64,000 bases of DNA from the NCBI RefSeq assembly GCF_003732265.1, contig NZ_MOBK01000001.1:682001-746000 (forward strand). Direction: 5' to 3'. The stretch comes from Pseudomonas brassicacearum (lineage in GTDB: Bacteria; Pseudomonadota; Gammaproteobacteria; Pseudomonadales; Pseudomonadaceae). This document shows positions 1 through 9,160 of the stretch, one piece after another; the first letter of the stretch is position 1; the number at the start of each line of letters is the position of its first letter. Below the pieces are notes generated by a model. It saw nothing but the letters and a program-made list of their open reading frames with translations, made no database searches and was not told where the DNA came from. Position numbers and translations under genes: made by a program.

Positions 1-144
1 GCACCTCATTATTATTCGAAGCCCGATGCAACTTCATGTCCGGCACCATTGATAAGTCCTTGAGGCCCGTGACATCGTTGACACGCCGCCCCGTTACCCT
101 GCCTGTGCAATGGTGAAATCTTGTTACATATTTATTTAATTTGT
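1..144. other. No recognisable feature
   Basis: I see no complete ORF, RNA gene or clear promoter in the first 144 bases. The segment may hold the 3' tail of a gene outside the window, but nothing in it can be named. Confidence 0.4.
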
Positions 145-1566
145 GTGAAGGCGACAAGCGTGCGCAATTGCGTTTTAGCGGGACTGATAAGCCTTGTCAG
201 TTGCGGCATGGCCAGTGCCGAACCAAGGCCTGCGAACATGGTGTATTTGCGCACCATCGACCCGAGCATCGAACAGGACATGCGCTACGCCAGCGCCCAC
301 AACTTCACCGGGCACCGGCTCGATGGTTACGACACGGCCGAATGCCTGTTGTCCGTGGACACCGCCAAGGCCCTCGCCCGGGTCCAGGCGACACTGCGCA
401 CCCAAGGCTACGGTTTGAAGGTGTTCGACTGTTATCGACCCAGCCGCGCTGTCGCCGACATGGGGCGCTTCGCGACAGAACCCGGTGACCCGCACAAGGC
501 CGAGTTCTATCCGCGCGTGGACAAACAGGACTTCTGGCGCCTGGGCTATGTGGCGCGGGTGTCGGGACACTCCAAGGGCTCAACCGTGGACCTGACGCTG
601 ATCGGCCCCGATGCGCTGCCGGCCGACATCTGGACACCGACGGCGACGCAAGTCGATTGCACCGCGCCCTATGACCAGCGCTGGCACGATGGCGCACTGG
701 ATATGGGCACCGGTTTCGATTGTTTCGACGAGCGCGCGCATACCGCCAACCCGACAATCAACGCCACCGCCAAGGACAATCGCCAACGCCTGAGCAGTGC
801 CATGGAGAAAGAAGGGTTTGCCGGGTATTCGAAGGAATGGTGGCATTTCACGTTCAGTGGCGAGGGTGCGCCGAAGGACGTGATGGACTTCCAGATTTCA
901 CCGATGAGCGCCAGCGACACTGTCGGCAGCAGTGGTCAGTTGATTGTGGTGACCAGCAAAAACTGGGATGACATTCAGGGCACCGCACAGCGCTATGAAC
1001 GTGACGGTAAAACCTTTCGAAAAAACGGCGATGCCTTTCCCGTCGTGGTCGGCAAAAACGGCATGGGCTGGGGCAAAGGCGTGAGCAGCCTGGGTGATGT
1101 TGAAGGCCCGATCAAACGCGAAGGCGATGGAAAAGCACCCGCGGGGGTCTTCAAACTGGGCACGGCCTTTGGTTTCGACACCACGGCCGACACCCACCTG
1201 CCGTACCTCGCGCTGACACCGACCACTGAATGCGTGGATGACAGCCAATCCAGTCAGTACAACAAACTGGTCGACGGCGCGGCGATGGCTACAGACTGGA
1301 GCAGCTCGGAACACATGCGCAACGAAGAGGGTTATCGCCAAGGCATTTTCATCGAGCACAACACCCCGGCCACAGCGGCCTCGGGCTCGTGCATTTTCTT
1401 CCACATCTGGCGCGCCCCCGCTTCGCCGACAGCGGGCTGTACGGCCATGGATCAGGGGGATATTGCTGCGCTGCTCAAATGGCTCGACCCTCGCGAATCG
1501 CCATTGCTGGTGCAGATGCCGGAGGCGCAATACGAACAGTTTCGTGAGGAGTGGGCGTTGCCGTGA
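145..1566 (+). CDS. D-alanyl-D-alanine dipeptidase (VanX/DdpX) fused to an L,D-transpeptidase-like domain
   Basis: A predicted envelope enzyme of about 473 residues with two peptidoglycan domains. The N-terminal half is a peptidase M15D (VanX/DdpX) domain: it has the CYRP arginine, a zinc-site SGHSKGSTVD near residue 140, and EWWHF near 231. Members cleave D-Ala-D-Ala. The C-terminal half resembles COG3786 YkuD-like enzymes, with FFHIWRAPASPTAGCTAM placing the candidate nucleophile Cys near 432. An upstream TTG at 121 is in frame, but GTG 145 gives a proper signal peptide. That peptide contains LVSC, a possible lipobox, and ASA-E, a possible signal peptidase I site. No good ribosome-binding site precedes either start, so the start is uncertain. 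Domain calls are firm; substrate and lipidation are inferred. Confidence 0.8.
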   Translation: MKATSVRNCVLAGLISLVSCGMASAEPRPANMVYLRTIDPSIEQDMRYASAHNFTGHRLDGYDTAECLLSVDTAKALARVQATLRTQGYGLKVFDCYRPSRAVADMGRFATEPGDPHKAEFYPRVDKQDFWRLGYVARVSGHSKGSTVDLTLIGPDALPADIWTPTATQVDCTAPYDQRWHDGALDMGTGFDCFDERAHTANPTINATAKDNRQRLSSAMEKEGFAGYSKEWWHFTFSGEGAPKDVMDFQISPMSASDTVGSSGQLIVVTSKNWDDIQGTAQRYERDGKTFRKNGDAFPVVVGKNGMGWGKGVSSLGDVEGPIKREGDGKAPAGVFKLGTAFGFDTTADTHLPYLALTPTTECVDDSQSSQYNKLVDGAAMATDWSSSEHMRNEEGYRQGIFIEHNTPATAASGSCIFFHIWRAPASPTAGCTAMDQGDIAALLKWLDPRESPLLVQMPEAQYEQFREEWALP

Positions 1567-1585
1567 TGTTGGTGGGGGTTGCGGC

Positions 1586-2074
1586 TCATTTGATTAAGCG
1601 GGTGTCCAGGCCAAAACGCTCCTGGGAGACAAGCTTGAACTTGTCGTCAGCCAGGTCACAACTCACCAGTAAATTCCAAGAGTGACCCGTTACCGCAGAA
1701 GGGATGAGCACGAAAGGATGGCGGGCCAGTAACAAATCGGCAAACTGCTGCTGATTGGGCGAGGGTTGCGACGGGATGAGCCAGTTCGGGTTAGGCACAT
1801 CTTCGGGCTGAACAACCTTGATGATGTCGGGATCTATCACTTCGAAACAAGTCAGCACGTGCGGAACCCTGTCGAGGCTATCGAAGCCAACGTGGGCCGC
1901 AACTTCCAGGATCGCGGTGGACGGGTCGGCCGATGCATAAATCACCCGGCGACCGGGAGGGTTCCATCGGCCACCGGATCGTTGTGCGCCAACGCCACTG
2001 TTCCAGGTGTCCTTGAAGACCTCGCGGTCAAGTCGCCAGGCATGCCACGTCCCGTCCCAGGGCAGAGGATTCAT
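1586..2074 (-). CDS. RES-domain toxin of a RES-Xre toxin-antitoxin system
   Basis: A 162-residue RES-family protein, the usual size. It shows the family arginine in HAWRL near the N terminus, the RSGGRWNPPGRRVIYAS segment, the glutamate in AILEVAAHVG and a serine in the C-terminal part. Characterised members degrade or phosphorolyse NAD+ and stop growth unless bound by their Xre/MbcA-like partner. The gene follows the antitoxin on the same strand with a 4-base overlap, the standard arrangement. The enzymatic activity is inferred from family, not visible here. Confidence 0.88.
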   Translation of the reverse strand: MNPLPWDGTWHAWRLDREVFKDTWNSGVGAQRSGGRWNPPGRRVIYASADPSTAILEVAAHVGFDSLDRVPHVLTCFEVIDPDIIKVVQPEDVPNPNWLIPSQPSPNQQQFADLLLARHPFVLIPSAVTGHSWNLLVSCDLADDKFKLVSQERFGLDTRLIK

Positions 2075-2553
2075 TGATAGACCCCGTATTCAATCCGGGT
2101 CAGGTAGTCCTCAACCGCTTGAAAACCCAGCGAGTTATCGATGAGATTCAGCGGAACATGACCGTCCAGGTACTTGCAGGGTTTCTGCAGCCATTCCTCC
2201 GCCAACGACAAATTGCCGAATACGTCGGTGGCGTGCTCCAGTGTCTGCGCGTATTGGAAGGCGACGGTGCTCTGCTGCTGATTGAGGCGCACCTTTTGAG
2301 TCTCTTTCGTCAGGCGTTGGACAGTCCTGATAGATTTTCCGGTGATGCGTTGAATGAGGTCGTGCTCCATGTACAGCGTTGATATGGCCAGCATGTCCCT
2401 GACATCGCTCAAGTCAAAACCTTCCAATGTGTACCGGATTACCAGCATGCGCGTGTCACCTTTGCGGCCATGCAAAAGCACTTCAGTAGGCTTTCTGGGT
2501 TTCTTTGCCCCCACCGCCACTGCTGACTTGTTTGCTTGATTCGCTGCGGGCAT
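2071..2553 (-). CDS. Xre/MbcA/ParS-type antitoxin
   Basis: A 160-residue antitoxin partner of the RES protein. An N-terminal basic stretch (about residues 1-30) precedes a helix-turn-helix-like region, QRITGKSIRTVQRLTKE, near 70-90. The C-terminal part ends in VEDYLTRIEYGVYQ and includes the DVFGNLSLAEEWL segment typical of the toxin-binding half of this family. It is the first gene of the pair and overlaps the toxin by 4 bases. A long inverted repeat lies 14-52 bases upstream of its start and is probably its own operator. Confidence 0.85.
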   Translation of the reverse strand: MPAANQANKSAVAVGAKKPRKPTEVLLHGRKGDTRMLVIRYTLEGFDLSDVRDMLAISTLYMEHDLIQRITGKSIRTVQRLTKETQKVRLNQQQSTVAFQYAQTLEHATDVFGNLSLAEEWLQKPCKYLDGHVPLNLIDNSLGFQAVEDYLTRIEYGVYQ

Positions 2554-2566
2554 ATCAATGACCTCC

Positions 2567-2605
2567 CTACGACATTTGACGCAAGCATAGCGCCAAATGT
2601 CGTAG
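2567..2605. promoter_or_regulatory. Palindromic operator of the RES-Xre operon
   Basis: CTACGACATTTG (2567-2578) is repeated in perfect inverted form as CAAATGTCGTAG (2594-2605). Allowing one mismatch, the arms extend to 16 bases around a 7-base centre. The palindrome sits just upstream of the antitoxin start, where an autoregulatory Xre dimer would be expected to bind. Confidence 0.75.
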
Positions 2606-2821
2606 TCTGGGCAACTGTGTGTTGTCGGTTTTTGCGTGTCTTACTTGCTGAGCCCATTCATCCGTACTCCATGAAATGAAATCTTCCAGCCACCTGATCG
2701 GCGACGCCGTCTTCCCTGATTGCACCCACCACGCTACCCGCCTCGCTTCCGAGCGCCAACCTTAAAATCGTGTGGGATGTTTCCTCGATTTCATGAAAAA
2801 TTTCATGCGTCTTACAAAGCT

Positions 2822-2909
2822 GTTTAAGGAAACTCGGTGTTATTTCCGGGAGGCTACAAGACCTTGCGTCTTTCCCTACGACATCGCCTGAATCCACGGG
2901 CGTGCGTCT
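2822..2909 (+). other. Possible divergent copy of the 5' module of the DUF6124 leader element
   Basis: On the plus strand this stretch shares, in the same order, GTTTAA, GAGGCTACAA, CCTTGCG, CCTACG and GAATCC with the leaders at 26.4 and 58.0 kb. Its translation in the matching frame, RLQDLASFPTTSPESTG, resembles RLQRLAPSPTGKTESAG of those leaders. No DUF6124 gene follows. The rest of 2606-2909 holds no gene I can support. Homology is suggestive only. Confidence 0.35.
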
Positions 2910-3371
2910 CTATGACCTGCCCTTCAAATCAAGACAATACGTGTAATACCCCTCATCACGCACATACCCCAACGCCTCATACAACCGCTGCGCACCCACA
3001 TTGTCGGTGGCGGTTTCCAGCACCATGCCCTTGGCACCGCTCGATACCGCAAACTCACGGGCGGTGTTCATCAGCAACGTTCCCACCCCTAGCCCACGGG
3101 CCTCGGGGGTGGTGAACAGGTCGCTGAGCAACCAGGTGCGGTGGGCGTCGATGGAGGAAAACGTCGGGTACAACTGCACGAAACCCAACGCGTGGCCCGC
3201 AGTGTCTTCGGCGAGGAAAATCACCGATTCGTTGCGGGCGATGCGTTCGGCGATGAAATCCCGGGACTGGATGGGGTTCGAAGGCTGGCCGTAAAAGCCT
3301 CGGTAGGCGTCGAAAAGGCGCGCCACCTTATCGAGATGGCTGGCGTCGACGCGCAGGGCTTTTACGTCCAT
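2910..3371 (-). CDS. GNAT family N-acetyltransferase
   Basis: A 153-residue single-domain GCN5-related acetyltransferase. Motif A, which binds acetyl-CoA, is seen as LFTTPEARGLGVGTLLMNTA (about residues 90-110). Motif B follows as VLETATDNVGAQRLYEALGYVRD. Length and architecture are normal for the family. The acceptor substrate cannot be deduced. It is read in the same direction as the peroxiredoxin gene upstream, 24 bases away, so the two may be cotranscribed. Confidence 0.85.
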   Translation of the reverse strand: MDVKALRVDASHLDKVARLFDAYRGFYGQPSNPIQSRDFIAERIARNESVIFLAEDTAGHALGFVQLYPTFSSIDAHRTWLLSDLFTTPEARGLGVGTLLMNTAREFAVSSGAKGMVLETATDNVGAQRLYEALGYVRDEGYYTYCLDLKGRS

Positions 3372-3395
3372 TTTGGGGATCCCTCGAAGGTTGGA

Positions 3396-4049
3396 TTACT
3401 TGGGCTGCGCCACAGTGCGCAAGTACGGCTTGATGGTTTTGAAACCGTCCGGGTATTTTTTCCGTGCGTCTTCATCGGACACCGATGTCGGGATGATCAC
3501 GTCTTCGCCCGGACGCCAGTTCACCGGGGTGGCGACGGTGTGTTTGGCATTCAGTTGCAGGGAATCGAGCAGTCGCAGCACTTCATCGAAGTTGCGCCCG
3601 GCACTCATCGGGTAGATGAGCATGGCCTTGACCTTTTTGTCCGGGCCGATGATGAACACCGAACGCACCGTGGCGTTATCGACGGCGGTGCGGGTGCCGC
3701 CACTGGCATTCGGGTGGATCATGTCGTAGAGCTTCGCCACCACCAGGTTTTCGTCACCGATCATCGGGTAGTTGACCGCGTGCCCCTGGGTTTCCTCGAT
3801 GTCCTTGGCCCAGCTTGCATGGTTGCTGACCGGGTCGACGCTCAGGCCGACGATCTTGGTGTTGCGCTTGTCGAACTCAGGCTTGAGCCCGGCCATGTAG
3901 CCAAGTTCAGTGGTGCACACCGGGGTGAAGTCCTTGGGGTGCGAAAACAGGATGGCCCACTTGTCGCCAATCCATTCGTGGAAATGCAGCGTGCCTTCGG
4001 TGCTCTCGACGGTAAAGTCCGGTGCCTCGTCGCCAATGCGGATTGCCAT
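3396..4049 (-). CDS. lsfA: 1-Cys peroxiredoxin (LsfA/PRDX6 type)
   Basis: A 217-residue peroxiredoxin that reduces hydrogen peroxide and organic hydroperoxides in the cytoplasm. The peroxidatic site FTPVCTTE puts the cysteine at residue 45. The long C-terminal domain (TPVNWRPGEDVIIPTSVSDE) and the absence of a second conserved cysteine mark the 1-Cys PRDX6 subfamily, named LsfA in Pseudomonas. The ATG is preceded by an AAGGAG ribosome-binding site. It lies upstream of the acetyltransferase on the same strand. The peroxide-resistance island at 16-21 kb is functionally related but separate. Confidence 0.92.
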   Translation of the reverse strand: MAIRIGDEAPDFTVESTEGTLHFHEWIGDKWAILFSHPKDFTPVCTTELGYMAGLKPEFDKRNTKIVGLSVDPVSNHASWAKDIEETQGHAVNYPMIGDENLVVAKLYDMIHPNASGGTRTAVDNATVRSVFIIGPDKKVKAMLIYPMSAGRNFDEVLRLLDSLQLNAKHTVATPVNWRPGEDVIIPTSVSDEDARKKYPDGFKTIKPYLRTVAQPK

Positions 4050-4198
4050 GTTCGTTCTCCTTACTGTGGGGTCGTAGGGAAAACCGTCGGAGTGCTGGGT
4101 GCGTCTCCAACGGCATTCAGGATCGGTGTTGGACCTGCCAACGCGGAACAGTATAGGAGACGCTGCAAGACAAGGCCGTTACCGCTAAAACCGGCCTC

Positions 4199-4240
4199 AA
4201 AAACACAAAAAAGCCAGATCGACTCGGCGTCGACCTGGCT
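4199..4240 (-). terminator. Rho-independent terminator of the GMC oxidoreductase operon
   Basis: On the minus strand AGCCAGGTCGAC pairs imperfectly with GTCGATCTGGCT and is followed by TTTTTTGTGTTTT. It lies just downstream of the GMC oxidoreductase stop codon. Confidence 0.75.
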
Positions 4241-4264
4241 GTTGTTGAGCAAAGAACAACGCCA

Positions 4265-5953
4265 TTAAACCCGGACGTTGCGCCCCGGCAGCGTCGAGCG
4301 CTGGCTGTTTTCCCAATTCTCCACCAGGCCGACCGGTGCATCCGAGGCCGGCAGCATGTTGCGTCCGCGCACCAGGTCGCTGGCCCGCTCGGCGAGCATG
4401 ATGGTTGGCGCGTTGAGGTTGCCGTTCGGCTCGGTCGGGAACACCGACGAGTCGATCACGCGCAACCCGGCGATGCCATGCACGCGCAATTCGGAGTCCA
4501 CCACCGCCATGTCATCCTCGCCCATGCGGCACGAACCGCACGGATGGTAGGTGCTTTCGAGGTTGTCACGTACGAAGGCATCGAGCTCTTCATCGGTGTT
4601 CACCAGCGGGCCGGGAGCGATTTCGCCGTCGCGGAAACGGTCCATGGCTTTCTGGCCGATGATCTCCCTGGTCAGGCGGATGCAGCGGCGGAAACCTTCG
4701 CGATCCTCTTCCCGTTGCAAGTAATTGAACTGGATCTGCGGATGCTCGTATGGGTCCGCCGAAACGGCGCGCACATAGCCGCGGCTCTTGGGTTTGTTCG
4801 GCCCGGTGAGCACCATGAAGCCGTGGCCCTTGATCGGCTTGTTGCCGTCGTAACGCATGGCGGCGGGCAGGAAGTGGAACTGGATGTCCGGCCACCGCAG
4901 GCCCTTGTCCGAGCGAATGAAACCACCGGCCTCGAAATGGTTGGTGGCGCCGAGCCCGTCCTTGAACAGCAGCCAGCGCAGACCGATCATCAGTTTGCTC
5001 AGCGGGTCCATTTTGCTGTTGAGGGTCACCGGTTCCTTGCAGCCGAACTGGATGTACACCTCGGCGTGATCCTGCAGGTTCTCCCCTACCCCCGGCAGGT
5101 CATGGCGCACGCCGATCCCGGCTTTGCGCAGGACCTCGGCCGGGCCGATACCGGAGCGTTGCAGCAGGTGCGGCGAACCGATGGGGCCGGAAGAAATCAA
5201 CACTTCGCGGTGGCAGTAAACCTGGTGGGTCTGGCCATCGTGGTCATACATGACACCGACCGCGCGTTTGCCTTCAAGGATGATCTGGCGGGTCATCGCG
5301 TGGGTGATCACCGTCAGGTTCGGACGGCCCATGGCCGGGCGCAAATAGGCGTTGGCCGTGGAGCAGCGCACGCCGTTTTTCACGGTCATGTGCATGGCGC
5401 CGAACCCTTCTTGCATGTAGCCGTTGCAGTCTTCGGTCTTGATATAACCGGCCTCGGCACCGGCTTCGACCCACGCCCCATACAAAGGGTTTTTCATGTG
5501 GTTGCCGTTGGTGGTGTGCAACGGCCCGGTGCCGCCGCGATAGCCGTCGCCACCCTCTTCGTAATGCTCTGCCCGCTTGAAATAAGGCAGGCAATTGCGG
5601 TAGCCCCAGCCCTGGGCGCCGAGGGATTCCCACTCGTCGAAGTCGTAAGCGTGGCCACGGATGTAGACCAGGCCGTTGATCGACGACGAGCCGCCCAGCA
5701 CCTTGCCGCGTGGGCAATGGATGCGCCGCCCGTTGAGGAACGGTTCTGGCTCGGTTTCGTAGCGCCAGTTGTACTTCTTGGTGTTCATCGGGATCGAGAA
5801 GGCGCTCGGCATCTGGATCACCACGCTGCGGTCGCTGCCACCGAACTCCAGCACCAACACCGAAGTAGCAGGATCTTCGCTCAAGCGGTTGGCCAACACA
5901 CAACCCGCCGAGCCGGCGCCAATGATGATGTAGTCGTATTTTTGCGTAGCCAT
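4265..5953 (-). CDS. GMC-family FAD-dependent alcohol dehydrogenase (choline dehydrogenase-like)
   Basis: A 562-residue GMC oxidoreductase. The FAD-binding Rossmann motif is [20 protein letters not shown] at the N terminus, the GMC signature is [19 protein letters not shown] near residue 90, and the C-terminal catalytic region has [11 protein letters not shown] and [23 protein letters not shown] segments. The family oxidises primary alcohols to aldehydes, and the nearest named relatives are BetA choline dehydrogenases. It is the last gene of an operon with a ureohydrolase, an aldehyde dehydrogenase and an NCS1 permease, only 2 bases after the permease. That context argues for an alcohol other than choline, perhaps one bearing a guanidino group. 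The substrate is inference. Confidence 0.85.
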   Translation of the reverse strand: MATQKYDYIIIGAGSAGCVLANRLSEDPATSVLVLEFGGSDRSVVIQMPSAFSIPMNTKKYNWRYETEPEPFLNGRRIHCPRGKVLGGSSSINGLVYIRGHAYDFDEWESLGAQGWGYRNCLPYFKRAEHYEEGGDGYRGGTGPLHTTNGNHMKNPLYGAWVEAGAEAGYIKTEDCNGYMQEGFGAMHMTVKNGVRCSTANAYLRPAMGRPNLTVITHAMTRQIILEGKRAVGVMYDHDGQTHQVYCHREVLISSGPIGSPHLLQRSGIGPAEVLRKAGIGVRHDLPGVGENLQDHAEVYIQFGCKEPVTLNSKMDPLSKLMIGLRWLLFKDGLGATNHFEAGGFIRSDKGLRWPDIQFHFLPAAMRYDGNKPIKGHGFMVLTGPNKPKSRGYVRAVSADPYEHPQIQFNYLQREEDREGFRRCIRLTREIIGQKAMDRFRDGEIAPGPLVNTDEELDAFVRDNLESTYHPCGSCRMGEDDMAVVDSELRVHGIAGLRVIDSSVFPTEPNGNLNAPTIMLAERASDLVRGRNMLPASDAPVGLVENWENSQRSTLPGRNVRV

Positions 5954-5955
5954 GG

Positions 5956-7524
5956 TTATCTCCCGGCTTCCGATTCGTTGAACACAGGCGTCGAGCGAAA
6001 GGTCAGCGAGTCGCCAGTGGTGTATTGCGGAGAGGTTTTCTCGATGTGCTGGATCACGGTTTCTTCACGCTTGAGATCAATCGAGCGGCTGAACCAGTAG
6101 TAGACCAACCCCGAGACGATCAGCCCGACCAGCCAGGCGATGTCGATGCTGCCCAGCGCTTTGGCGAGCGGACCGACGTAGACTTCGCGCTGCTCGACGC
6201 CGTCGTAGATGTAGAAGAACGGGATCATCGACACAAAACCGATGGCGTACGCAGCAATGCCACGCAGGCCCCAGTTGCCGTAGATGTTGCCGTGGGGCAT
6301 GAAGAAGTGCGGGATGGCGTATCGGCCCTTGCGCACGAAGAAGTAGTCCGTCAGGTTGACCGAAGTCCAGGGCACCAGGAAGTACAGCATCACCACCAGG
6401 TAGATCCCCAGCACCGACAAGCCTTTGCCCGAACTCTGGATGCTCAGGGCCACGCCGAGTTGCAGCAGGATCACAAAACCGATCGCCAGGATGCGTGCCT
6501 TGCGGGTTGGCTCGATGTGCTTGATGGAGTCGACGCAGGTCAGCGTGGTCAGTTTCGCGCTGTAGATGTTCATCGCGATCACCGGCAGGAACGCGAGGAT
6601 GGTGATCACCACCACCGCGGTGCCGATCAGTGGCGAGACGACGTTGCCGACTTGTCCGAGAGCGACCAGCACATCCGTAGAGTGCAGGTGATCAGCCAAC
6701 CAGCCACCCACCGAAATCATCCACGCGCCGGACAGCGACGCACCGAGAAACACCACGGCAATCAGCTTGCCGCTGGAGGTGTTCTTCGGCAGGTAGCGGG
6801 AATAATCGGACACGTACGGGGCATAAGCGATGTTGTAGCTGGCCGCTGCGGCGAACTGGGCGATGAACCCGGTCCAGTTGAAGCCCAACGGCGCCGGCGC
6901 GACTTCTCCTGCAGCGAGGACCGGCATCGCGGCATCCGGCACCCAGCCCATCAGCACCGCCAGCGTCACCAGGCCGTACAACGGAATCGACAGGTACAAC
7001 GCCCATTTGAAGCTGCGGTGCATCCAGTCATGACCGAGGATCGCCAGGACTGCCGCCGGTATCGTCACCGCCACCGCGATCGCCCAGGGGTGGAAGCCGA
7101 AGAGCGTGTGCAATCCCTGCATCATCAACACCAGGTTAACGATGTTGAACCCGGCAAACACAAACAGCGTTGCCAGCAACACGAGGATTACACCGCGATA
7201 GCCAAACTGCGCCCGCGACTGGATCATTTGCGGCAAGCCCAGGTGCGGGCCCTGTGAACCATGGAACGCCATGAACAGCGTGCCGAACATGATGCCCAGC
7301 GTGCCGGCGAGTGTGGTCCAGAGCGCGGTCAGGCCGACGCTTGGGCCGACGAAGCCGATGGTCATGGTGAAGAACGTGAAATTGCCGAGGAACCAGAACG
7401 GGCCCTGGCTCGCCAGTTTGTCGGTGCGTTCGTGTTCCGGGATGAAGTCGATCGAATGGCTTTCGACGATCGGTTTGTCGTCGAGAAGCGACACGCTAGG
7501 AGCGGCTTTGGCGTCAGTGTTCAT
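5956..7524 (-). CDS. NCS1-family permease (purine/cytosine/allantoin-type)
   Basis: A 522-residue inner-membrane transporter with about 12 hydrophobic segments. N-terminal features of nucleobase:cation symporter-1 proteins are visible: the [16 protein letters not shown] stretch and [20 protein letters not shown]. Helix 6 contains [23 protein letters not shown]1 proteins import nucleobases, hydantoins, allantoin and related nitrogen compounds with Na+ or H+. Its place between an aldehyde dehydrogenase and a GMC oxidoreductase suggests it brings in the substrate of that pathway. A REP-like hairpin separates it from the dehydrogenase gene upstream. Confidence 0.87.
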   Translation of the reverse strand: MNTDAKAAPSVSLLDDKPIVESHSIDFIPEHERTDKLASQGPFWFLGNFTFFTMTIGFVGPSVGLTALWTTLAGTLGIMFGTLFMAFHGSQGPHLGLPQMIQSRAQFGYRGVILVLLATLFVFAGFNIVNLVLMMQGLHTLFGFHPWAIAVAVTIPAAVLAILGHDWMHRSFKWALYLSIPLYGLVTLAVLMGWVPDAAMPVLAAGEVAPAPLGFNWTGFIAQFAAAASYNIAYAPYVSDYSRYLPKNTSSGKLIAVVFLGASLSGAWMISVGGWLADHLHSTDVLVALGQVGNVVSPLIGTAVVVITILAFLPVIAMNIYSAKLTTLTCVDSIKHIEPTRKARILAIGFVILLQLGVALSIQSSGKGLSVLGIYLVVMLYFLVPWTSVNLTDYFFVRKGRYAIPHFFMPHGNIYGNWGLRGIAAYAIGFVSMIPFFYIYDGVEQREVYVGPLAKALGSIDIAWLVGLIVSGLVYYWFSRSIDLKREETVIQHIEKTSPQYTTGDSLTFRSTPVFNESEAGR

Positions 7525-7576
7525 GATGGACTCTTATTGTTGGAAGATCATGACGGAACTGCATTCCTTGCGATGA

Positions 7577-7616
7577 GCACCTTGTGGTGAGGGGTTTGTT
7601 CCCGCGCCACAGGTGC
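7577..7616. repeat. REP-like hairpin between operon genes
   Basis: GCACC-TTGTGG and CCACA-GGTGC form an inverted repeat around TGAGGGGTTTGTTCCCGCG, a degenerate form of the GTGGCGAGGGG...CCAC repeats at 25.7 and 57.3 kb. It sits in the 99-base gap between the dehydrogenase and permease genes and may adjust their relative expression. Confidence 0.55.
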
Positions 7617-7623
7617 TGCGTGC

Positions 7624-9132
7624 TTAAGGCAACGTGATCCAGACGGCTTTGGTCTCGAGCAGGTAATCGAGCTGCTCGGCACCCAGGTCCTTGCCAAACC
7701 CGGACTGCTTGTAGCCACCGAACGGCATCGACGGGTCGAGGGTGCCGTGGGCGTTGACGTAGACCGAACCGGCCTTTAACCGTGGGATCAGGCTGTGCAC
7801 CTTGCCCAGGTCGTTGGAATACAGCGCAGCGGCCAAGCCGTACACCGAGTCATTGGCCAGGGCCAGCGCCTCTTCTTCATCGTCGAACGGTGCGGTGACC
7901 AGCACCGGCCCAAAAATCTCTTCCTGGACAATGCGCATGTCGTTGCGGCAATGGGCGAAGATGGTTGGCTCGACGAAGTAGCCTGGGCCATCGACGGGCT
8001 GGCCGCCGTAGACCAGTTCGGCGCCTTCCTGCTTGCCGGTTTCGATGTACTCGGTGACCCGCTGTTTTTGCAGCGCCGAGACCAGCGGGCCGATGAAACA
8101 GTCTGGATCCAGACCCGGTGCAATCTTCAGCGTGCGGGTGTAGGCGATCAGTTCGCGCAAAAATTCGTCGTAGACACTGCGATGAATATAGGCGCGTGTA
8201 CCGGCATCGCACACCTGGCCCGAGTTGAAAAACACACCGTTGGCGACTGCTTGCGCCGCCGCTGGAATATCGGCATCGGCCAACACGATTACCGGTGATT
8301 TTCCTCCCAGTTCCAGGGTTAGTCGCTTCATTTCGTCCAGCGCCGCGCGCCCGACGGTACGGCCGACCGGGGTCGAGCCGGTAAAGGTCAATTTGTCGAT
8401 GCCGGGGTGCGTGGCCATTGCCGCGCCGACCACGCTACCGCGTCCCGAAACGATGTTGATCACGCCGTCGGGAATCCCGGCTTCCTGCACCAGTTCAGCA
8501 AATCGCAGGGCCGACAGCGAAGTCAGTTCAGCGGGTTTGACCACCACGGTGCAACCGGTGGCCAACGCGGCGCCGAGCTTCCAGGCCATGGTTTGCAGCG
8601 GGAAGTTCCACGGCACGATCGCGCCGACCACCCCCACCGCTTCCTTGCGCGTATACGCCAGGTAGTTGCCCGGCAGCGAAGGCTCGACGGTGCGCCCGTG
8701 CAGCTTGGTCGCCCACCCGGCGAAATAGCGCAGGGTATCGACGGTGCCCTGGATATCGACGTCCTTGGCAAACGCGACCGACTTGCCCATGTCGATCGAT
8801 TCGATTTCCGCCAGTTCTGCGGCGTTCTGCTCGATCAGGTCCGCCAGGCGTTGCATCAAGCGCTCGCGTTCAACCGGTTTCGCCTGGCTCCAGGCGCCGC
8901 CGTCAAACTGCGCGCGAGCAGCTTGCACGGCGCGGTCCAGGTCCTCGGTGGTGCCCATCGGAATCCGAGTAATCAGGCCCTCGGTCGACGGCTCAATGAC
9001 GTCGGACGTCTGTCCGTCGCTGGCCTCGACAAAGGCGCCACCGATGAACATTTTCTGCACCTTGCTGAGGAAGGTCTGGGTCGCTTCGGATACACCGAAT
9101 TTCTGCAGGTACTGCTTAACACTCGCGTCCAT
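7624..9132 (-). CDS. NAD(P)+-dependent aldehyde dehydrogenase (betaine/aminoaldehyde dehydrogenase-like)
   Basis: A 502-residue ALDH superfamily enzyme of normal length. The general-base glutamate lies in LTLELGGKSP near residue 268 and the catalytic cysteine in FFNSGQVCDAG near 302. VGAIVPWNFPLQTMAWKLG and the FTGSTPVG cofactor loop are also present. The family oxidises aldehydes to carboxylic acids, and close relatives act on betaine aldehyde or aminoaldehydes. Placed between a ureohydrolase and a GMC alcohol oxidase, it could oxidise a guanidino- or amino-aldehyde. The substrate is inferred from neighbours. Confidence 0.88.
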   Translation of the reverse strand: MDASVKQYLQKFGVSEATQTFLSKVQKMFIGGAFVEASDGQTSDVIEPSTEGLITRIPMGTTEDLDRAVQAARAQFDGGAWSQAKPVERERLMQRLADLIEQNAAELAEIESIDMGKSVAFAKDVDIQGTVDTLRYFAGWATKLHGRTVEPSLPGNYLAYTRKEAVGVVGAIVPWNFPLQTMAWKLGAALATGCTVVVKPAELTSLSALRFAELVQEAGIPDGVINIVSGRGSVVGAAMATHPGIDKLTFTGSTPVGRTVGRAALDEMKRLTLELGGKSPVIVLADADIPAAAQAVANGVFFNSGQVCDAGTRAYIHRSVYDEFLRELIAYTRTLKIAPGLDPDCFIGPLVSALQKQRVTEYIETGKQEGAELVYGGQPVDGPGYFVEPTIFAHCRNDMRIVQEEIFGPVLVTAPFDDEEEALALANDSVYGLAAALYSNDLGKVHSLIPRLKAGSVYVNAHGTLDPSMPFGGYKQSGFGKDLGAEQLDYLLETKAVWITLP

Positions 9133-9160
9133 TTTTCATGCCCTCTGTGCGGCGGTCAGT

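Noticed and set aside
2658..2897. 79-codon minus-strand ORF beginning with GTG
   Set aside because: No recognised family, no ribosome-binding site, and it lies antisense to sequence resembling the DUF6124 leader 5' module.
4478..6100. 540-codon plus-strand ORF
   Set aside because: Antisense to the GMC oxidoreductase gene, with no domain of its own; a high-GC shadow.
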